A stretch of DNA of 64,000 nucleotides from Paenibacillus sp. PvR098 (GCF_017833255.1 NZ_JAFIBU010000001.1:4384501-4448500); one strand, 5' to 3'. Shown: positions 17,913 to 26,765, counted from the stretch's first letter. Numbers and translations: made by a program. Notes: generated by a model from the letters alone, not told the origin.

Positions 17913-18479
17913 ATGAGAATTTATACGAGAACGGGCGATGCAGGTCAAACGGGTGTTATCGGGGGACGCGTGGATAAGGACGACGTTCGAGTAGAGGCAT
18001 ACGGCACGGTCGATGAGCTGAACTGCTTCGTCGGTCAGGCGATGGGGTTTCTTGATCCGGAACGGGACGCGGATTTGCTTGCCGATTTGCTTGAAATTCA
18101 GCATGAGTTGTTCGACTGCGGTTCGGACTTGGCGCTGCTGAAGCAGGAGCTGCGTCCATACAAGGTCACGGCGGAGATGGTGGACCGTTTGGAAACGTGG
18201 ATTGATAAATATGATGCGGAAGCCCCGGAAATTCAGCGGTTTATTTTGCCGGGAGGAAGTCAGGCCTCCTCTACGCTGCACGTATGCCGGACCGTGTGCC
18301 GCAGGGCGGAGCGACGGGTGGTGACGCTGGCCCGCACGCAGCCGATCAATGAGCAAGTACGCCGCTATTTGAACCGGCTTTCGGATTTGTTCTTCACTGT
18401 GGCAAGGTCGGCTAACAGCCGTGCAGGTATTCCGGACGTGGAGTATGCACGCAGCGCAAAGGTGTTTCGCCGCAAATGA
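17913..18479 (+). CDS. pduO: PduO-type ATP:cob(I)alamin adenosyltransferase
   Basis: 188 residues. The N-terminal ATP-binding motif TRTGDAGQTG (5-14), YGTVDELNCFVG, and the C-terminal RTVCRRAERRV and LNRLSDLFF segments identify the PduO/MMAB family. It adds the adenosyl group to cob(I)alamin. A strong AAGGAGGG site lies three bases after the fusion gene. Its TGA overlaps the ATG of the pseudouridine synthase gene. Confidence 0.94.
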   Translation: MRIYTRTGDAGQTGVIGGRVDKDDVRVEAYGTVDELNCFVGQAMGFLDPERDADLLADLLEIQHELFDCGSDLALLKQELRPYKVTAEMVDRLETWIDKYDAEAPEIQRFILPGGSQASSTLHVCRTVCRRAERRVVTLARTQPINEQVRRYLNRLSDLFFTVARSANSRAGIPDVEYARSAKVFRRK

Positions 18480-19402
18480 TAGAATATTACAAACCTCTTC
18501 AATACATTGTGCCTTCGGAAGATGACGGGATGCTCCTTCGCACGGTGTTGCAGCAGAGAATGGGGATTTCCCGAAAGCTGTTGTCCAGGCTGAAGATGAC
18601 GGAGCAGGGCATTATGCTGAACGGTGAGCGCAAGTACATCGATGTGAAGGTACGGACAGGTGACAGGGTAGAGGCTCGCATGGAAGTAGAGACGTCCGAT
18701 GATATTTTGCCGCAGCCGATTCCGATCCATATTCTCTACGAGGACGAGGAGCTGCTGGTGCTGAATAAAGAGGCTGGCCGAATCGTTCATCCGACGCACG
18801 GACATTACACGGAGACACTGGCCAACGGAGTGGTTCATTACTGGATGGAAAAAGGGGAGAGATTCCGTTTCCGCCCGGTCCACCGTCTCGATCAGGAAAC
18901 ATCAGGGGCACTCGCCGTTGCGAAGAACGCGTACGTTCACCAGCAAATTTCCGAACAAATGCAATCGGATGGCCTGAAAAAAGAGTATGTAGCCTTGGTA
19001 CATGGAGTAGTTGCACTTGACGAAGGTACCGTTGATGCTCCGATTGATCGGGATCCGCTGTCGCCGCATCTTCGTATCGTCACCGAATCGGGCTACCCGT
19101 CTATAACTCATTATCGTGTAGAGCGCCGTTTTCGAAATGCGACGTACATTCGTCTGCGGCTGGAGACCGGTCGCACCCACCAGATTCGAGTTCATATGAA
19201 GCATCTGGGCCACCCGCTCTTCGGTGACAAGCTGTACGGTTTGGAAGCCGGATCGGAAGAGCAATCGCCATCAACTGCGATCGATCGCCACGCACTTCAT
19301 GCCATAACGCTGGGCTTAACTCATCCTATTACCCATCAATGGATGGAATTTAATGCACCGCTGCCACTGGATCTGCAGCGGTGCTTAGAAGGCTTGGAAT
19401 GA
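18476..19402 (+). CDS. RluA family pseudouridine synthase
   Basis: 308 residues: an S4-like N-terminal part (ISRKLLSRLKMTEQGIMLNG) followed by the RluA catalytic domain with the catalytic aspartate D139 in PVHRLDQETSG and the LETGRTHQIRVHM motif. It isomerises uridines in rRNA or tRNA; the target is not predictable. Coupled by ATGA overlap to the B12 operon although its function is unrelated, so it may be B12-regulated by read-through or have an internal promoter. A strong terminator follows. Confidence 0.92.
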   Translation: MIEYYKPLQYIVPSEDDGMLLRTVLQQRMGISRKLLSRLKMTEQGIMLNGERKYIDVKVRTGDRVEARMEVETSDDILPQPIPIHILYEDEELLVLNKEAGRIVHPTHGHYTETLANGVVHYWMEKGERFRFRPVHRLDQETSGALAVAKNAYVHQQISEQMQSDGLKKEYVALVHGVVALDEGTVDAPIDRDPLSPHLRIVTESGYPSITHYRVERRFRNATYIRLRLETGRTHQIRVHMKHLGHPLFGDKLYGLEAGSEEQSPSTAIDRHALHAITLGLTHPITHQWMEFNAPLPLDLQRCLEGLE

Positions 19403-19414
19403 AATGAATAAAGT

Positions 19415-19450
19415 AAAAACCGCCGTTCTTCGAAAGAACCGGCGGTTTTT
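19415..19450 (+). terminator. Terminator of the cobalamin operon
   Basis: AAAAACCGCC (19415-19424) pairs with GGCGGTTTTT (19441-19450), with an inner GTTCTT/AAGAAC stem and a T-run. Confidence 0.92.
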
Positions 19451-19463
19451 GCGCTCCTTAGAG

Positions 19464-20045
19464 CTATTGCAGCATACCCAAATACTCTTTTAGTGCAAGG
19501 CGTAGTTGATTCATTGCGGTAGAGACCGGCACGAATAATCTGCCTGTTAACCCGCTATCAGTTTTGCTTAACAATTAGCCAACCGGATAAGGGATAACCT
19601 CCACTTGTTGTTCATTAAAATGTTTGACTGACCTTGCCAGGTGAAAAGCGGAAGTGATTAATACTGGACGCCAGCCCATGCTGCACAAGCAATTCTTTCG
19701 TGTATCGAGCGTTTTCTTGCGTTGTGCGGCTTCGATCGTCCACCAGGATGGCCTGTTCAGGCACGCCCAAGGCGAGTCTCTGCAATGTGGCTCCTCCGGT
19801 TAGCACGACGTAGGCGTCTCCTTCAATGGATGCCGGTGGGGCGTAGCGATCCTCCAGTGACTGGAGAGCCGTTCGCCGATCAGCGGGATCGATGACAAGT
19901 ATAGAAGGAAAGCAAGGGTCAATGGAACAAGCCACGATTTGCGGCCGACGCGATAATACAGCCATAACGCGACAAGCAATAACAAAAGCACAAAGATTCC
20001 GGGAGGAATTAATAGGTTGTAAACCAAATTAATAAAGTAAAGCAT
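19464..20045 (-). pseudogene. Decayed YdcF/SanA-like (DUF218) membrane protein gene
   Basis: Reading the minus strand in shifting frames gives the parts of a YdcF-type protein in the right order: an N-terminal two-helix membrane region (LLIPPGIFVLLLLLVALWL), a jump of frame to IEGDAYVVLTGGAT, directly LGVPEQAILVDDRSRTTQENA, then after another frame change ITSAFHLARSVKHFNEQQ and finally MNQLRLALKEYLGML before a stop at 19464-19466. About 40-50 residues between the GGAT and LGVPE motifs are missing. At least two frameshifts plus an internal deletion mean it is not functional. Confidence 0.8.
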
Positions 20046-20184
20046 TGCGGCTTATCTCCTCTTTTGATGTCGTATGACGACTGAACGACAGATCTTACAC
20101 CATAGCGATGGTAAAGCTGAGGTATTGTTTTCCATTATCTGCGCTGCATCATTCTATTTCAACTATGGGCTTGAAGCGGCTGAT

Positions 20185-20214
20185 TTGCAGGGGAGATGCT
20201 ATCATCGGTATAAT
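20185..20214 (+). promoter_or_regulatory. Sigma-A promoter for Spx/ArsC-like gene
   Basis: TTGCAG (20185-20190), 18-base spacer, TATAAT (20209-20214), about 45 bases before the start codon. Confidence 0.7.
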
Positions 20215-20258
20215 GGATTGTATAGGAATATATAGTGCAAGGGGACGAGGATGATCAG

Positions 20259-20639
20259 ATGAGCATCAGCCAAAGATTAACTGTTTATCAATATCCGCAA
20301 TGCGGTACATGCCGTAATGCGGTAAAGTGGTTGAAAGAGCACGGGTGGGATGTGGAAGCCATTCACATTGTTGAGCAGCCTCCAACGGTATCCCAATTGC
20401 AAGAAATGATTCCCGTGAGCGGTCTTGAGATCAAGAAATGGTTTAACGTATCGGGAGAAGTTTACAAAGAAATGCAGCTGAAAGACAAGCTTCCCACTCT
20501 GAGCGATGAGGAGAAGATCGCGCTGCTGGCGTCCAACGGCAAGCTGATCAAGCGCCCGGTTGTGACCGATGGCTCCAAAGTAACGGTCGGATTCAAGCCG
20601 GAAGCGTATGACGAGGTGTGGGGCGGCACGAAAGCCTAA
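20259..20639 (+). CDS. Spx/ArsC family protein (YusI-like)
   Basis: 126 residues from ATG 20259, preceded by GACGAGG; an upstream in-frame GTG has no site. The N-terminal thioredoxin-like strand carries CGTC (C15, C18), followed by a helical insert and the RPVVTDGSKVTVGF strand typical of arsenate-reductase/Spx folds. It is nearer to the YusI/ArsC-like subgroup than to Spx itself, which interacts with RNA polymerase; the role is probably redox-linked but unproven. The next gene starts 18 bases downstream. Confidence 0.82.
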   Translation: MSISQRLTVYQYPQCGTCRNAVKWLKEHGWDVEAIHIVEQPPTVSQLQEMIPVSGLEIKKWFNVSGEVYKEMQLKDKLPTLSDEEKIALLASNGKLIKRPVVTDGSKVTVGFKPEAYDEVWGGTKA

Positions 20640-20657
20640 AAGGAGCGTGATCGAGGA

Positions 20658-21737
20658 TTGCAGCCAAGTCGAAAATCGAAAAAAAGTAATTGGATATGGT
20701 ATATAGGAGCCGCTGCGGCATTCCTGCTGACCAAAGGCAAGGGCTTACTTTCTCTGCTTAAATTTGGTAAAGCAGGAGGCGCGCTGGTTTCCATGCTGGT
20801 CTCTGTAGGAGCATATGCCATTATATACCCATGGGGCTTCGCCCTAGGTGTGGTGCTTCTGCTGCTAGTACACGAGCTTGGGCATGTATGGGCCGCCAAG
20901 CGTAAAGGATTGCCGGTGACGGCTCCCATATTTATTCCTTTTCTCGGTGCCCTGATCAATATGAAAAGACATCCGAGAGATGCGGTGACGGAGGCTTACG
21001 TTGCGATGGGGGGACCAGTGCTTGGGACGATCGGCGCCGTTGCGACGTTTGGCGCGGCATATGTATGGGAGCATCCGTTGCTCTATACTTTGGCATATGT
21101 CGGATTTTTCTTGAATCTGATCAATTTGCTGCCGATTCATCCGCTGGACGGCGGGCGTATTGCCACGGCCGTAACTCGTTGGCTTTGGCTGGTCGGTCTG
21201 ATCGGCGGGTTGGTCATTATCGTTTATTTGCGCTCGATTTTATTTTTTATTATTTGGGCGATGTTTGCCTACGATCTGTACAAAAAGTATGTCAAGAACC
21301 GTAATCAAGGTGAGGAACGCTTAGTGACGGCGAGCTTTCTCGTTCCGGCGGAGCCATTAATCGCGCAAGGGTATATCATTCCCGGAACAGAGCACAAAAG
21401 AGAGCTTCCGTTCATTACTTATTCCAATCTGGAGGACGGGCAGCAGTACGTGAAGGTGCTGTGGGACGGCCTTGATTTTCAAGGTACGGTGCCCATGATG
21501 AGCCAAGGCATCATCAAGAGGGCTTACGTGACCCGACTGGAGCATATTCAGAAGGAGGACGGTCTGCATCTGATGATCCACTGCCGAATCGACTACACAC
21601 ATTACGAGAACGATAAATATTACGAGGTGCCCACTGCCTCTCGTTGGAAATTCGGTATCTCCTATGTGCTGCTTGCTGCGTTTCTGATCGCCATGATGAC
21701 GCTTGTGCATGATGTTTCCGGCCTGGCGGTTAGATAA
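20658..21737 (+). CDS. Site-2-protease-like M50 metalloprotease
   Basis: 359 residues from a TTG start (GATCGAGG before it). Hydrophobic segments surround HELGH (72-76), and the third zinc ligand lies in NLINLLPIHPLDGGR, both hallmark motifs of M50 intramembrane zinc proteases. The C-terminal 140 residues (from about 215) are a soluble domain of unknown type. It lacks PDZ and CBS domains. Substrate unknown; sharing an operon with the Spx-like gene is possible. Confidence 0.85.
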   Translation: MQPSRKSKKSNWIWYIGAAAAFLLTKGKGLLSLLKFGKAGGALVSMLVSVGAYAIIYPWGFALGVVLLLLVHELGHVWAAKRKGLPVTAPIFIPFLGALINMKRHPRDAVTEAYVAMGGPVLGTIGAVATFGAAYVWEHPLLYTLAYVGFFLNLINLLPIHPLDGGRIATAVTRWLWLVGLIGGLVIIVYLRSILFFIIWAMFAYDLYKKYVKNRNQGEERLVTASFLVPAEPLIAQGYIIPGTEHKRELPFITYSNLEDGQQYVKVLWDGLDFQGTVPMMSQGIIKRAYVTRLEHIQKEDGLHLMIHCRIDYTHYENDKYYEVPTASRWKFGISYVLLAAFLIAMMTLVHDVSGLAVR

Positions 21738-21807
21738 CGATCATTTGATAACTAAGCCTATATCGTTTGTTTTGAATATCCACTACCATAAAAAAGAGGT
21801 TTGTCGC

Positions 21808-22992
21808 ATGAAACGACTGGAATCAAAACGTTTGGCCGAACTGGGTTCGGCTATTTTTTCTGAAATGGCACAGTGGAAAAAGGAGGTAGCGGAACGCGGC
21901 GTCGATGTCATCGATTTGGGTATCGGCAGTCCCGACCGTCCCCCTTCGGCACGGGTGATGCAGGCGCTTGCGGATGCAGCAGCCAACCCCATGCTCTATG
22001 GGTATCCGACTTCTGAAGGAAGCCCCGAGTTCAGACAGAAGGTTGCGGAATGGTACAAGCACCGCTTCAGCGTTACACTGGACCCCGAAAGTGAGATTGT
22101 CACCCTGATGGGCTCGCAGGACGGTCTAGCTCATCTCGCCATGGCGGTGACCGATCCGGGAGATCACGTATTGGTTCCTGACCCGGGCTACCCCATTTAT
22201 GCGGCGAGCCTGGTGCTGGCTGGCGTGCAGCCTTATTTTATGCCGCTTCGCGCGGATAACGGCTTTTTGCCCAGATTGGAAGATATCCCTGAGGAAATGG
22301 CAAGGCAGGCCAAATTTATGCTATTGAATTACCCGAGCAATCCTTTGTCTGCCGTTGCGACACTTTCGTTCTTTGAACAGCTTGTCGCTTATGCAAGAAA
22401 GCACGAACTTCTGATCGTGCATGATCTGGCCTATTCCGAGATGGCTTTTGACGGGTTTAGACCGCCCAGCATTTTGGAAGTCGAGGGTGCGAAGGATGTA
22501 GCCGTGGAATTCCATTCTCTGTCCAAAAGCTTTAATATGGCGGGGTGCAGGATTGCATTCATGGTGGGTCAATCCGATGCGGTTCGTGCGCTTCGCGTGC
22601 TGAAATCGAATATCGATTACGGCGTGTTTTTGGCGGTACAGCAAGCAGGGATTGCCGCTTTGGAGGAGGACATGAGTCCGGATAGCCGTCCTGTTGCAGG
22701 CACGTACGAGAGAAGGAGAGACATCGTCATCGACGGTCTTCGCCAGGCAGGCTGGGACATTGACAGACCGAAAGCGACCATGTTCATCTGGGCGCGGATT
22801 CCTGACGGGTGGACTTCTCGACAAATTTCCCGGGAAATTCTGTACTCGGCCGGGGTTGTGGTTATTCCAGGCGATGCGTTCGGCAAAGAAGGAGAGGGTT
22901 ATGTTCGCATAGCCTTGGTCCAAGAGGAAGAGAGGCTTAAAGAGGCAATTCGGCGAATTGGACAATTTTTTAAAACGAAAGGTTTGGCATAG
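21808..22992 (+). CDS. Class I aminotransferase (LL-diaminopimelate aminotransferase-like)
   Basis: 394 residues from ATG 21808 (AGAGGT upstream). A fold type I PLP enzyme with DLGIGSPDRPP, LNYPSNPLSAVA and catalytic K240 in SLSKSFNMAGCR. The pattern is closest to DapL/DapX and alanine-transaminase-like enzymes; the NPLSA replacement of the usual NPTGA is noteworthy. Exact substrate cannot be assigned. A terminator follows at once. Confidence 0.85.
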   Translation: MKRLESKRLAELGSAIFSEMAQWKKEVAERGVDVIDLGIGSPDRPPSARVMQALADAAANPMLYGYPTSEGSPEFRQKVAEWYKHRFSVTLDPESEIVTLMGSQDGLAHLAMAVTDPGDHVLVPDPGYPIYAASLVLAGVQPYFMPLRADNGFLPRLEDIPEEMARQAKFMLLNYPSNPLSAVATLSFFEQLVAYARKHELLIVHDLAYSEMAFDGFRPPSILEVEGAKDVAVEFHSLSKSFNMAGCRIAFMVGQSDAVRALRVLKSNIDYGVFLAVQQAGIAALEEDMSPDSRPVAGTYERRRDIVIDGLRQAGWDIDRPKATMFIWARIPDGWTSRQISREILYSAGVVVIPGDAFGKEGEGYVRIALVQEEERLKEAIRRIGQFFKTKGLA

Positions 22993-23028
22993 GCGAGGCA
23001 GACTGCGCAAACCCTTGGATTAAAGGAA

Positions 23029-23093
23029 CAAGCACCCCCAAAGACCCGATCAAGAGATCAGCTTGAATCGGATGAAGTGGGTGCTTGTTTTTT
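23029..23093 (+). terminator. Terminator with long loop
   Basis: CAAGCACCC (23029-23037) pairs with GGGTGCTTG (23079-23087) followed by a T-run; the 40-base loop contains a smaller structure. Confidence 0.8.
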
Positions 23094-23240
23094 GCTGTTT
23101 CATCGAATCGTTAATGATTGGAGCGATCCATAACGGGTTAATAAATATATGGGATTCACTATAAATTAGCAATTTTTTATATCATACTAGCAGTGGCGTT
23201 CCGAAAAGAAGCGATGCGCCTTGTGACGGGATGTGACCAT

Positions 23241-24392
23241 ATGCGGAAAATAAAAACAGCGATACTAGGAGCCGGGTTTATCGGACGGGCTCATATCGAA
23301 GCGGTCAGACGGCTCGGATATGCCGAAGTTACCGCAATCGTGCAAAGTGGTGAACAAAGAGCAAAAGAAATTGCCGAATCGGTAAACGTTCCAAAAGCAT
23401 ACGGGAGTATAATGGATGTACTTCAGGATAAGGACATTGATGTGATTCACAATTGTACGCCGAATTATCTTCACTATGAGATGAATAAGCAAATCTTACT
23501 TCATGGCAAGCATTTGCTCTCGGAGAAGCCTCTAACACTGACCTGCGAGGAAGCGAAGGAATTGTACCATTTGGCTAAGGAAAGAGATTTGGTCACCGGT
23601 ATCAATTTCAATTATCGTCAGTTCCCGATGGTCCAACATTTGCGAGGCATGGCGCAGGATAATGATTTGGGCGAGATTCGGATCGTTAGAGGGAATTATT
23701 TGCAGGATTGGTTGTTGTATGATACGGATTATAACTGGCGGATTGAACCCGAATATGGCGGGCGGGCGCGAGCACTCGGGGATATCGGTTCCCATTTGTT
23801 TGATTTGGCGCAGTACGTAACAGGCTTCAAAATTGCGGAAGTAATGGCAGATATATCAACCATTATTCCCAAGCGCTACAAGCAGCGGATAGGACAGACG
23901 GCTTTTCAAGAAGGCGGGGCAAACGATGCTGAGCTAGTGGACATCAGCACGGAAGATTATTGCTCTGTCCTGGTCAAATTCGATAATGGCATAAAAGGGG
24001 TATTTACGGTTTCTCAAGTGACCGCGGGAAGTAAAAACGCTCTGGATCTCCATTTGGACGGTGCCTTAGCTTCCGGATCATGGAATCAGGAGAGGTCTTC
24101 GCGTCTGATGATCGGTTACAGGGACAAGCCGAATGAAACGGTATTTAGAGACCCGACTCTTGTGAAAAAAGAGGCACATCCTTTCCTTCATTATCCTGGC
24201 GGTCATGAGGAGGGCTGGCCGGAAAGCCTAAAGAACACGATGGAGAACTTTTATTCAGCAGTAAGAGATCAAACGCCTCTTTCGAATACGATCGCTTCTT
24301 TTAAAGACGGCTACCAAAGCATGCTTCTGATTGAAGCGATTCTGAAAAGTGCCGACAGCGGAACCTGGGAAAAGGTAGAGACGGCAGAATAA
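23241..24392 (+). CDS. Gfo/Idh/MocA family oxidoreductase
   Basis: 383 residues from ATG 23241, which places the Rossmann motif AILGAGFIGRAH at residue 7 as usual. The EKPLTLTCEEA catalytic-lysine motif and the long C-terminal beta domain (GDIGSHLFDLAQYVTGF) fit the family of NAD(P)-dependent sugar or inositol dehydrogenases. The ribosome-binding site is weak (GGGATGTGA). It stands alone between terminators, so the substrate is unknown. Confidence 0.87.
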   Translation: MRKIKTAILGAGFIGRAHIEAVRRLGYAEVTAIVQSGEQRAKEIAESVNVPKAYGSIMDVLQDKDIDVIHNCTPNYLHYEMNKQILLHGKHLLSEKPLTLTCEEAKELYHLAKERDLVTGINFNYRQFPMVQHLRGMAQDNDLGEIRIVRGNYLQDWLLYDTDYNWRIEPEYGGRARALGDIGSHLFDLAQYVTGFKIAEVMADISTIIPKRYKQRIGQTAFQEGGANDAELVDISTEDYCSVLVKFDNGIKGVFTVSQVTAGSKNALDLHLDGALASGSWNQERSSRLMIGYRDKPNETVFRDPTLVKKEAHPFLHYPGGHEEGWPESLKNTMENFYSAVRDQTPLSNTIASFKDGYQSMLLIEAILKSADSGTWEKVETAE

Positions 24393-24421
24393 GAATTGAA
24401 TAGCAATGTGAGCTTGTGATA

Positions 24422-24457
24422 ACAGCCTATTGACTCCCTCAATAGGCTGTTTTTTTC
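24422..24457 (+). terminator. Rho-independent terminator
   Basis: 12-bp stem (24422-24433 / 24439-24450) with loop CTCCC and a run of T. Confidence 0.92.
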
Positions 24458-24598
24458 TTAGTACAGATACAAAGAAAGGGGCAGCACGGTCTGGCTCCCT
24501 TTACCAAGGATCATATGGATATCACTGTGTATTTACGAAACAAGGTGGATGTTATAGTATAGATAAGATAAAGATCACATCTACCGGAGAGTGAATTC

Positions 24599-25468
24599 AT
24601 GCAATCAGCTAATAAAACGTTAATTATTGATGGTATGGCATTGTTGTTTAGGGCCTTTTATGCCACGTCTTATAGTGGATACATAAGAAAAACGACGGCA
24701 GGTGTTCCGACCAATGCTATTTATGGATTTGTTCAGTATTTATTCGATGCGATAAAAGAATATAATCCAACTCATATCATTTGCTGCTGGGATATGGGCA
24801 GCAAAACGTTCAGGACTGAATTATTTGATCAATATAAATCCAACCGGATCGCGCCGCCGGAAGAGCTCATTCCACAATTTGACCTAGTAAAAGACGTGGT
24901 CACTTCATTGGGTATTCCAAACTTTGGACTTCATCACTACGAAGCGGACGACTGCATCGGTACCCTGTCATTTCTTTTGAGTTCTGAATCGGAAGTTGTC
25001 ATTTTGACGGGTGACCATGATATGCTTCAATTATTAACGGAGCAAATCTCTGTGGCGATCATGAAAAAAGGCAGAGCTAATTATTGCTTATACACTCCTC
25101 AAATGTTATGGGAAGAGAAACAAATTACTCCTGTTCAAATGGTAGATTTAAAAGGTTTGATGGGAGATACCAGTGACAATTATCCTGGAGTCCGTGGAAT
25201 TGGCGAGAAGACGGCTTTGAAGCTTATACAGGAATTTTCCTCTGTTGAAGAGGTACTTAATAATTTAGATAAGGTTTCCCCATCGGTCAGAAAAAAAATC
25301 GAAATTGACCGAGACATGTTGATACTTTCAAAAACATTGGCGACAATCAAAAAAGACACTCCATTGGATTGCAATCTGAATGAATGTGTGTTGAGTATTA
25401 AAAGAGAAACAGCCGAAAAGATATTTTTGGACCTTGAATTCGAAAGCCTGTTAAAGTTGATTGGCTAG
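24599..25468 (+). CDS. 5'-3' exonuclease (PolA N-terminal type)
   Basis: 289 residues, a stand-alone version of the 5' nuclease domain of DNA polymerase I. The metal-binding motifs are LIIDGMALLFRAF, CWDMGSKTFR, YEADDCIGTL, LTGDHDMLQLL and GDTSDNYPGVRGIGEKTA, where the last also contains the helix-hairpin-helix. It would act on flaps or RNA primers. It resembles B. subtilis YpcP/ExoR. Codon use is clearly more AT-rich than the genes to the left, marking the beginning of an AT-rich block. Confidence 0.9.
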   Translation: MQSANKTLIIDGMALLFRAFYATSYSGYIRKTTAGVPTNAIYGFVQYLFDAIKEYNPTHIICCWDMGSKTFRTELFDQYKSNRIAPPEELIPQFDLVKDVVTSLGIPNFGLHHYEADDCIGTLSFLLSSESEVVILTGDHDMLQLLTEQISVAIMKKGRANYCLYTPQMLWEEKQITPVQMVDLKGLMGDTSDNYPGVRGIGEKTALKLIQEFSSVEEVLNNLDKVSPSVRKKIEIDRDMLILSKTLATIKKDTPLDCNLNECVLSIKRETAEKIFLDLEFESLLKLIG

Positions 25469-25496
25469 AAGTTCAATTTACTATAATAATACAAGA

Positions 25497-25554
25497 GGGG
25501 CTGTTCCCAAAGTGGATTTTTCTACTTGAGGAAATGGCCCTTTTGTTCACACAA
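25497..25554 (+). terminator. Probable terminator of exonuclease gene
   Basis: GGGGCTGTTCCC pairs imperfectly (G-T wobbles) with GGAAATGGCCC, then TTTTG. Confidence 0.6.
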
Positions 25555-25594
25555 TAATAGAATAAAAATGAAAATTTTTACTAAAAAAAGGAAT

Positions 25595-25623
25595 TTGATT
25601 TATGATGTCGAATATTGTTTAAT
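25595..25623 (+). promoter_or_regulatory. Sigma-A-like promoter before c-di-GMP riboswitch
   Basis: TTGATT (25595-25600), 17-base spacer, TTTAAT (25618-25623). Confidence 0.5.
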
Positions 25624-25660
25624 AATATATAGTTTTCTGACAAGTCTTCCTTGAAAAGTC

Positions 25661-25750
25661 GATAAAGGCACACCCATTGAAAAGTGGGGTCGCAAAGCTA
25701 CAGGGGCTTCAGTGTGATTACACTATGCCAGCCAGTTACCGAAACCTGGA
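25661..25750 (+). ncRNA. Cyclic-di-GMP-I (GEMM-I) riboswitch
   Basis: The conserved GEMM-I order is visible: GGCACACC, a stem closed by a GAAA loop (CCCATTGAAAAGTGGGG), the TCGCAAAGC core, a second variable stem and the closing GCCAGCCAGTTACCGAAAC. A terminator directly follows, so ligand binding probably switches transcription of the next genes, which include an HD-GYP protein. Confidence 0.87.
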
Positions 25751-25755
25751 TCAAT

Positions 25756-25782
25756 AATCCTCCAATTTCGGAGGATTTTTTT
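25756..25782 (+). terminator. Terminator of c-di-GMP riboswitch
   Basis: AATCCTCC (25756-25763) / GGAGGATT (25770-25777) followed by seven T, six bases after the aptamer. Confidence 0.88.
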
Positions 25783-25886
25783 GGTTTTGGGACGTTTTTT
25801 TTGTGTAGCATTCTTTCATCGTCACTCTAAGTAGATGAGTCTGACCATCATTTGTGAAATATCATAGTGATAGAGGAGAGAGTGAA

Positions 25887-26093
25887 ATGTACCTTGGCCG
25901 AGTTCCTGGGATGGGATTAGAGGAGATTCAAAACAAAACGTATGAGGAATTGAAAGACCATTACATTAGCCTAAAGGTTGAATTAAAGGTAGCCCGTATT
26001 AATTTTGAATTTGAGAGGGCCATGGACCTTAAAGAAGAAATGGAACTCATTTATAAAGCATTATCAAACAAAAAGGAAAAAAAGACCAGTTAA
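25887..26093 (+). CDS. Small UVR-motif protein
   Basis: 68 residues from ATG 25887, preceded by GAGGAGAGAG. After a short N-terminal part (MYLGRVPGMGLEEIQNKTYE) it has a helical LKVARINFEFERAMDLKEEM segment that resembles the UvrB/UvrC (UVR) interaction motif, then a basic tail. It is the first gene behind the c-di-GMP riboswitch, 66 bases before the HD-GYP gene. Function unknown; a small adaptor is plausible. Confidence 0.7.
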   Translation: MYLGRVPGMGLEEIQNKTYEELKDHYISLKVELKVARINFEFERAMDLKEEMELIYKALSNKKEKKTS

Positions 26094-26159
26094 TTGTATA
26101 TTCAAGATGGATTCACACGAAGCAGGTTATAACGCTTCGCGGTATGGAGGACCTATGAA

Positions 26160-26765
26160 ATGAAAAATGAAAGATTGCTTTACATACTGTTTCGATTAAT
26201 GAAGAAAGAACTAAGTATTTACGAACATTGTATGCGTGTTGGAAAGCTGGCCAAAATATTGGCTTCCCATCTCCATTATAATCAGGAACAAACACGCAGC
26301 TTGGTAGTAGGCTGCCTTCTGCATGATATTGGAAAAATTTTTATTCCTACTGATATTTTAAATAAGGATACAGATGCAACGGTAGAAGAGTGGGAAACCA
26401 TGAAACGTTATCCTGTTCTTGGAGCAAATTTGGCGCATAAAGAAGGAATTCATGATCTTAACATCATTGAAATTATTAAATTTCATCGTGAACGATGGGA
26501 TGGGGCTGGTTATCCTTATGGCTTACGTGGCGAGTTCATTCCGAATTTCGCGCGAATTTGTTCTATTCTTGAAGTTTTTGATCATATGCTCCAAGATACC
26601 CCTCATCGGAAGGGGTTATCCGTTCAAGAGGCCAAACAAGAACTGTGGTATCAGAGCAGGAAGCAATTCGACAAAAATATTGTTCAAGTTTTCCTGAACA
26701 TTCCTTCACATGATTTGGAAATTTATAATCGTTCTAGCAAATGGAGAAATGAACAGTATGGGTAA
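26160..26765 (+). CDS. HD-GYP domain protein (putative c-di-GMP phosphodiesterase)
   Basis: 201 residues with GGAGG nine bases before ATG. A compact HD-GYP domain almost alone: EHCMRVGKLAKILA, the HD pair H55-D56 in LLHDIGKIFIP, and RERWDGAGYPYGL with G117-Y118-P119. The second motif reads FHRERWDG rather than the common HHERWDG, so one metal ligand should be checked. Proteins of this class hydrolyse cyclic di-GMP. No sensory domain is attached. Being downstream of a c-di-GMP riboswitch suggests feedback control of the messenger; which direction the switch works is not known. Confidence 0.85.
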   Translation: MKNERLLYILFRLMKKELSIYEHCMRVGKLAKILASHLHYNQEQTRSLVVGCLLHDIGKIFIPTDILNKDTDATVEEWETMKRYPVLGANLAHKEGIHDLNIIEIIKFHRERWDGAGYPYGLRGEFIPNFARICSILEVFDHMLQDTPHRKGLSVQEAKQELWYQSRKQFDKNIVQVFLNIPSHDLEIYNRSSKWRNEQYG

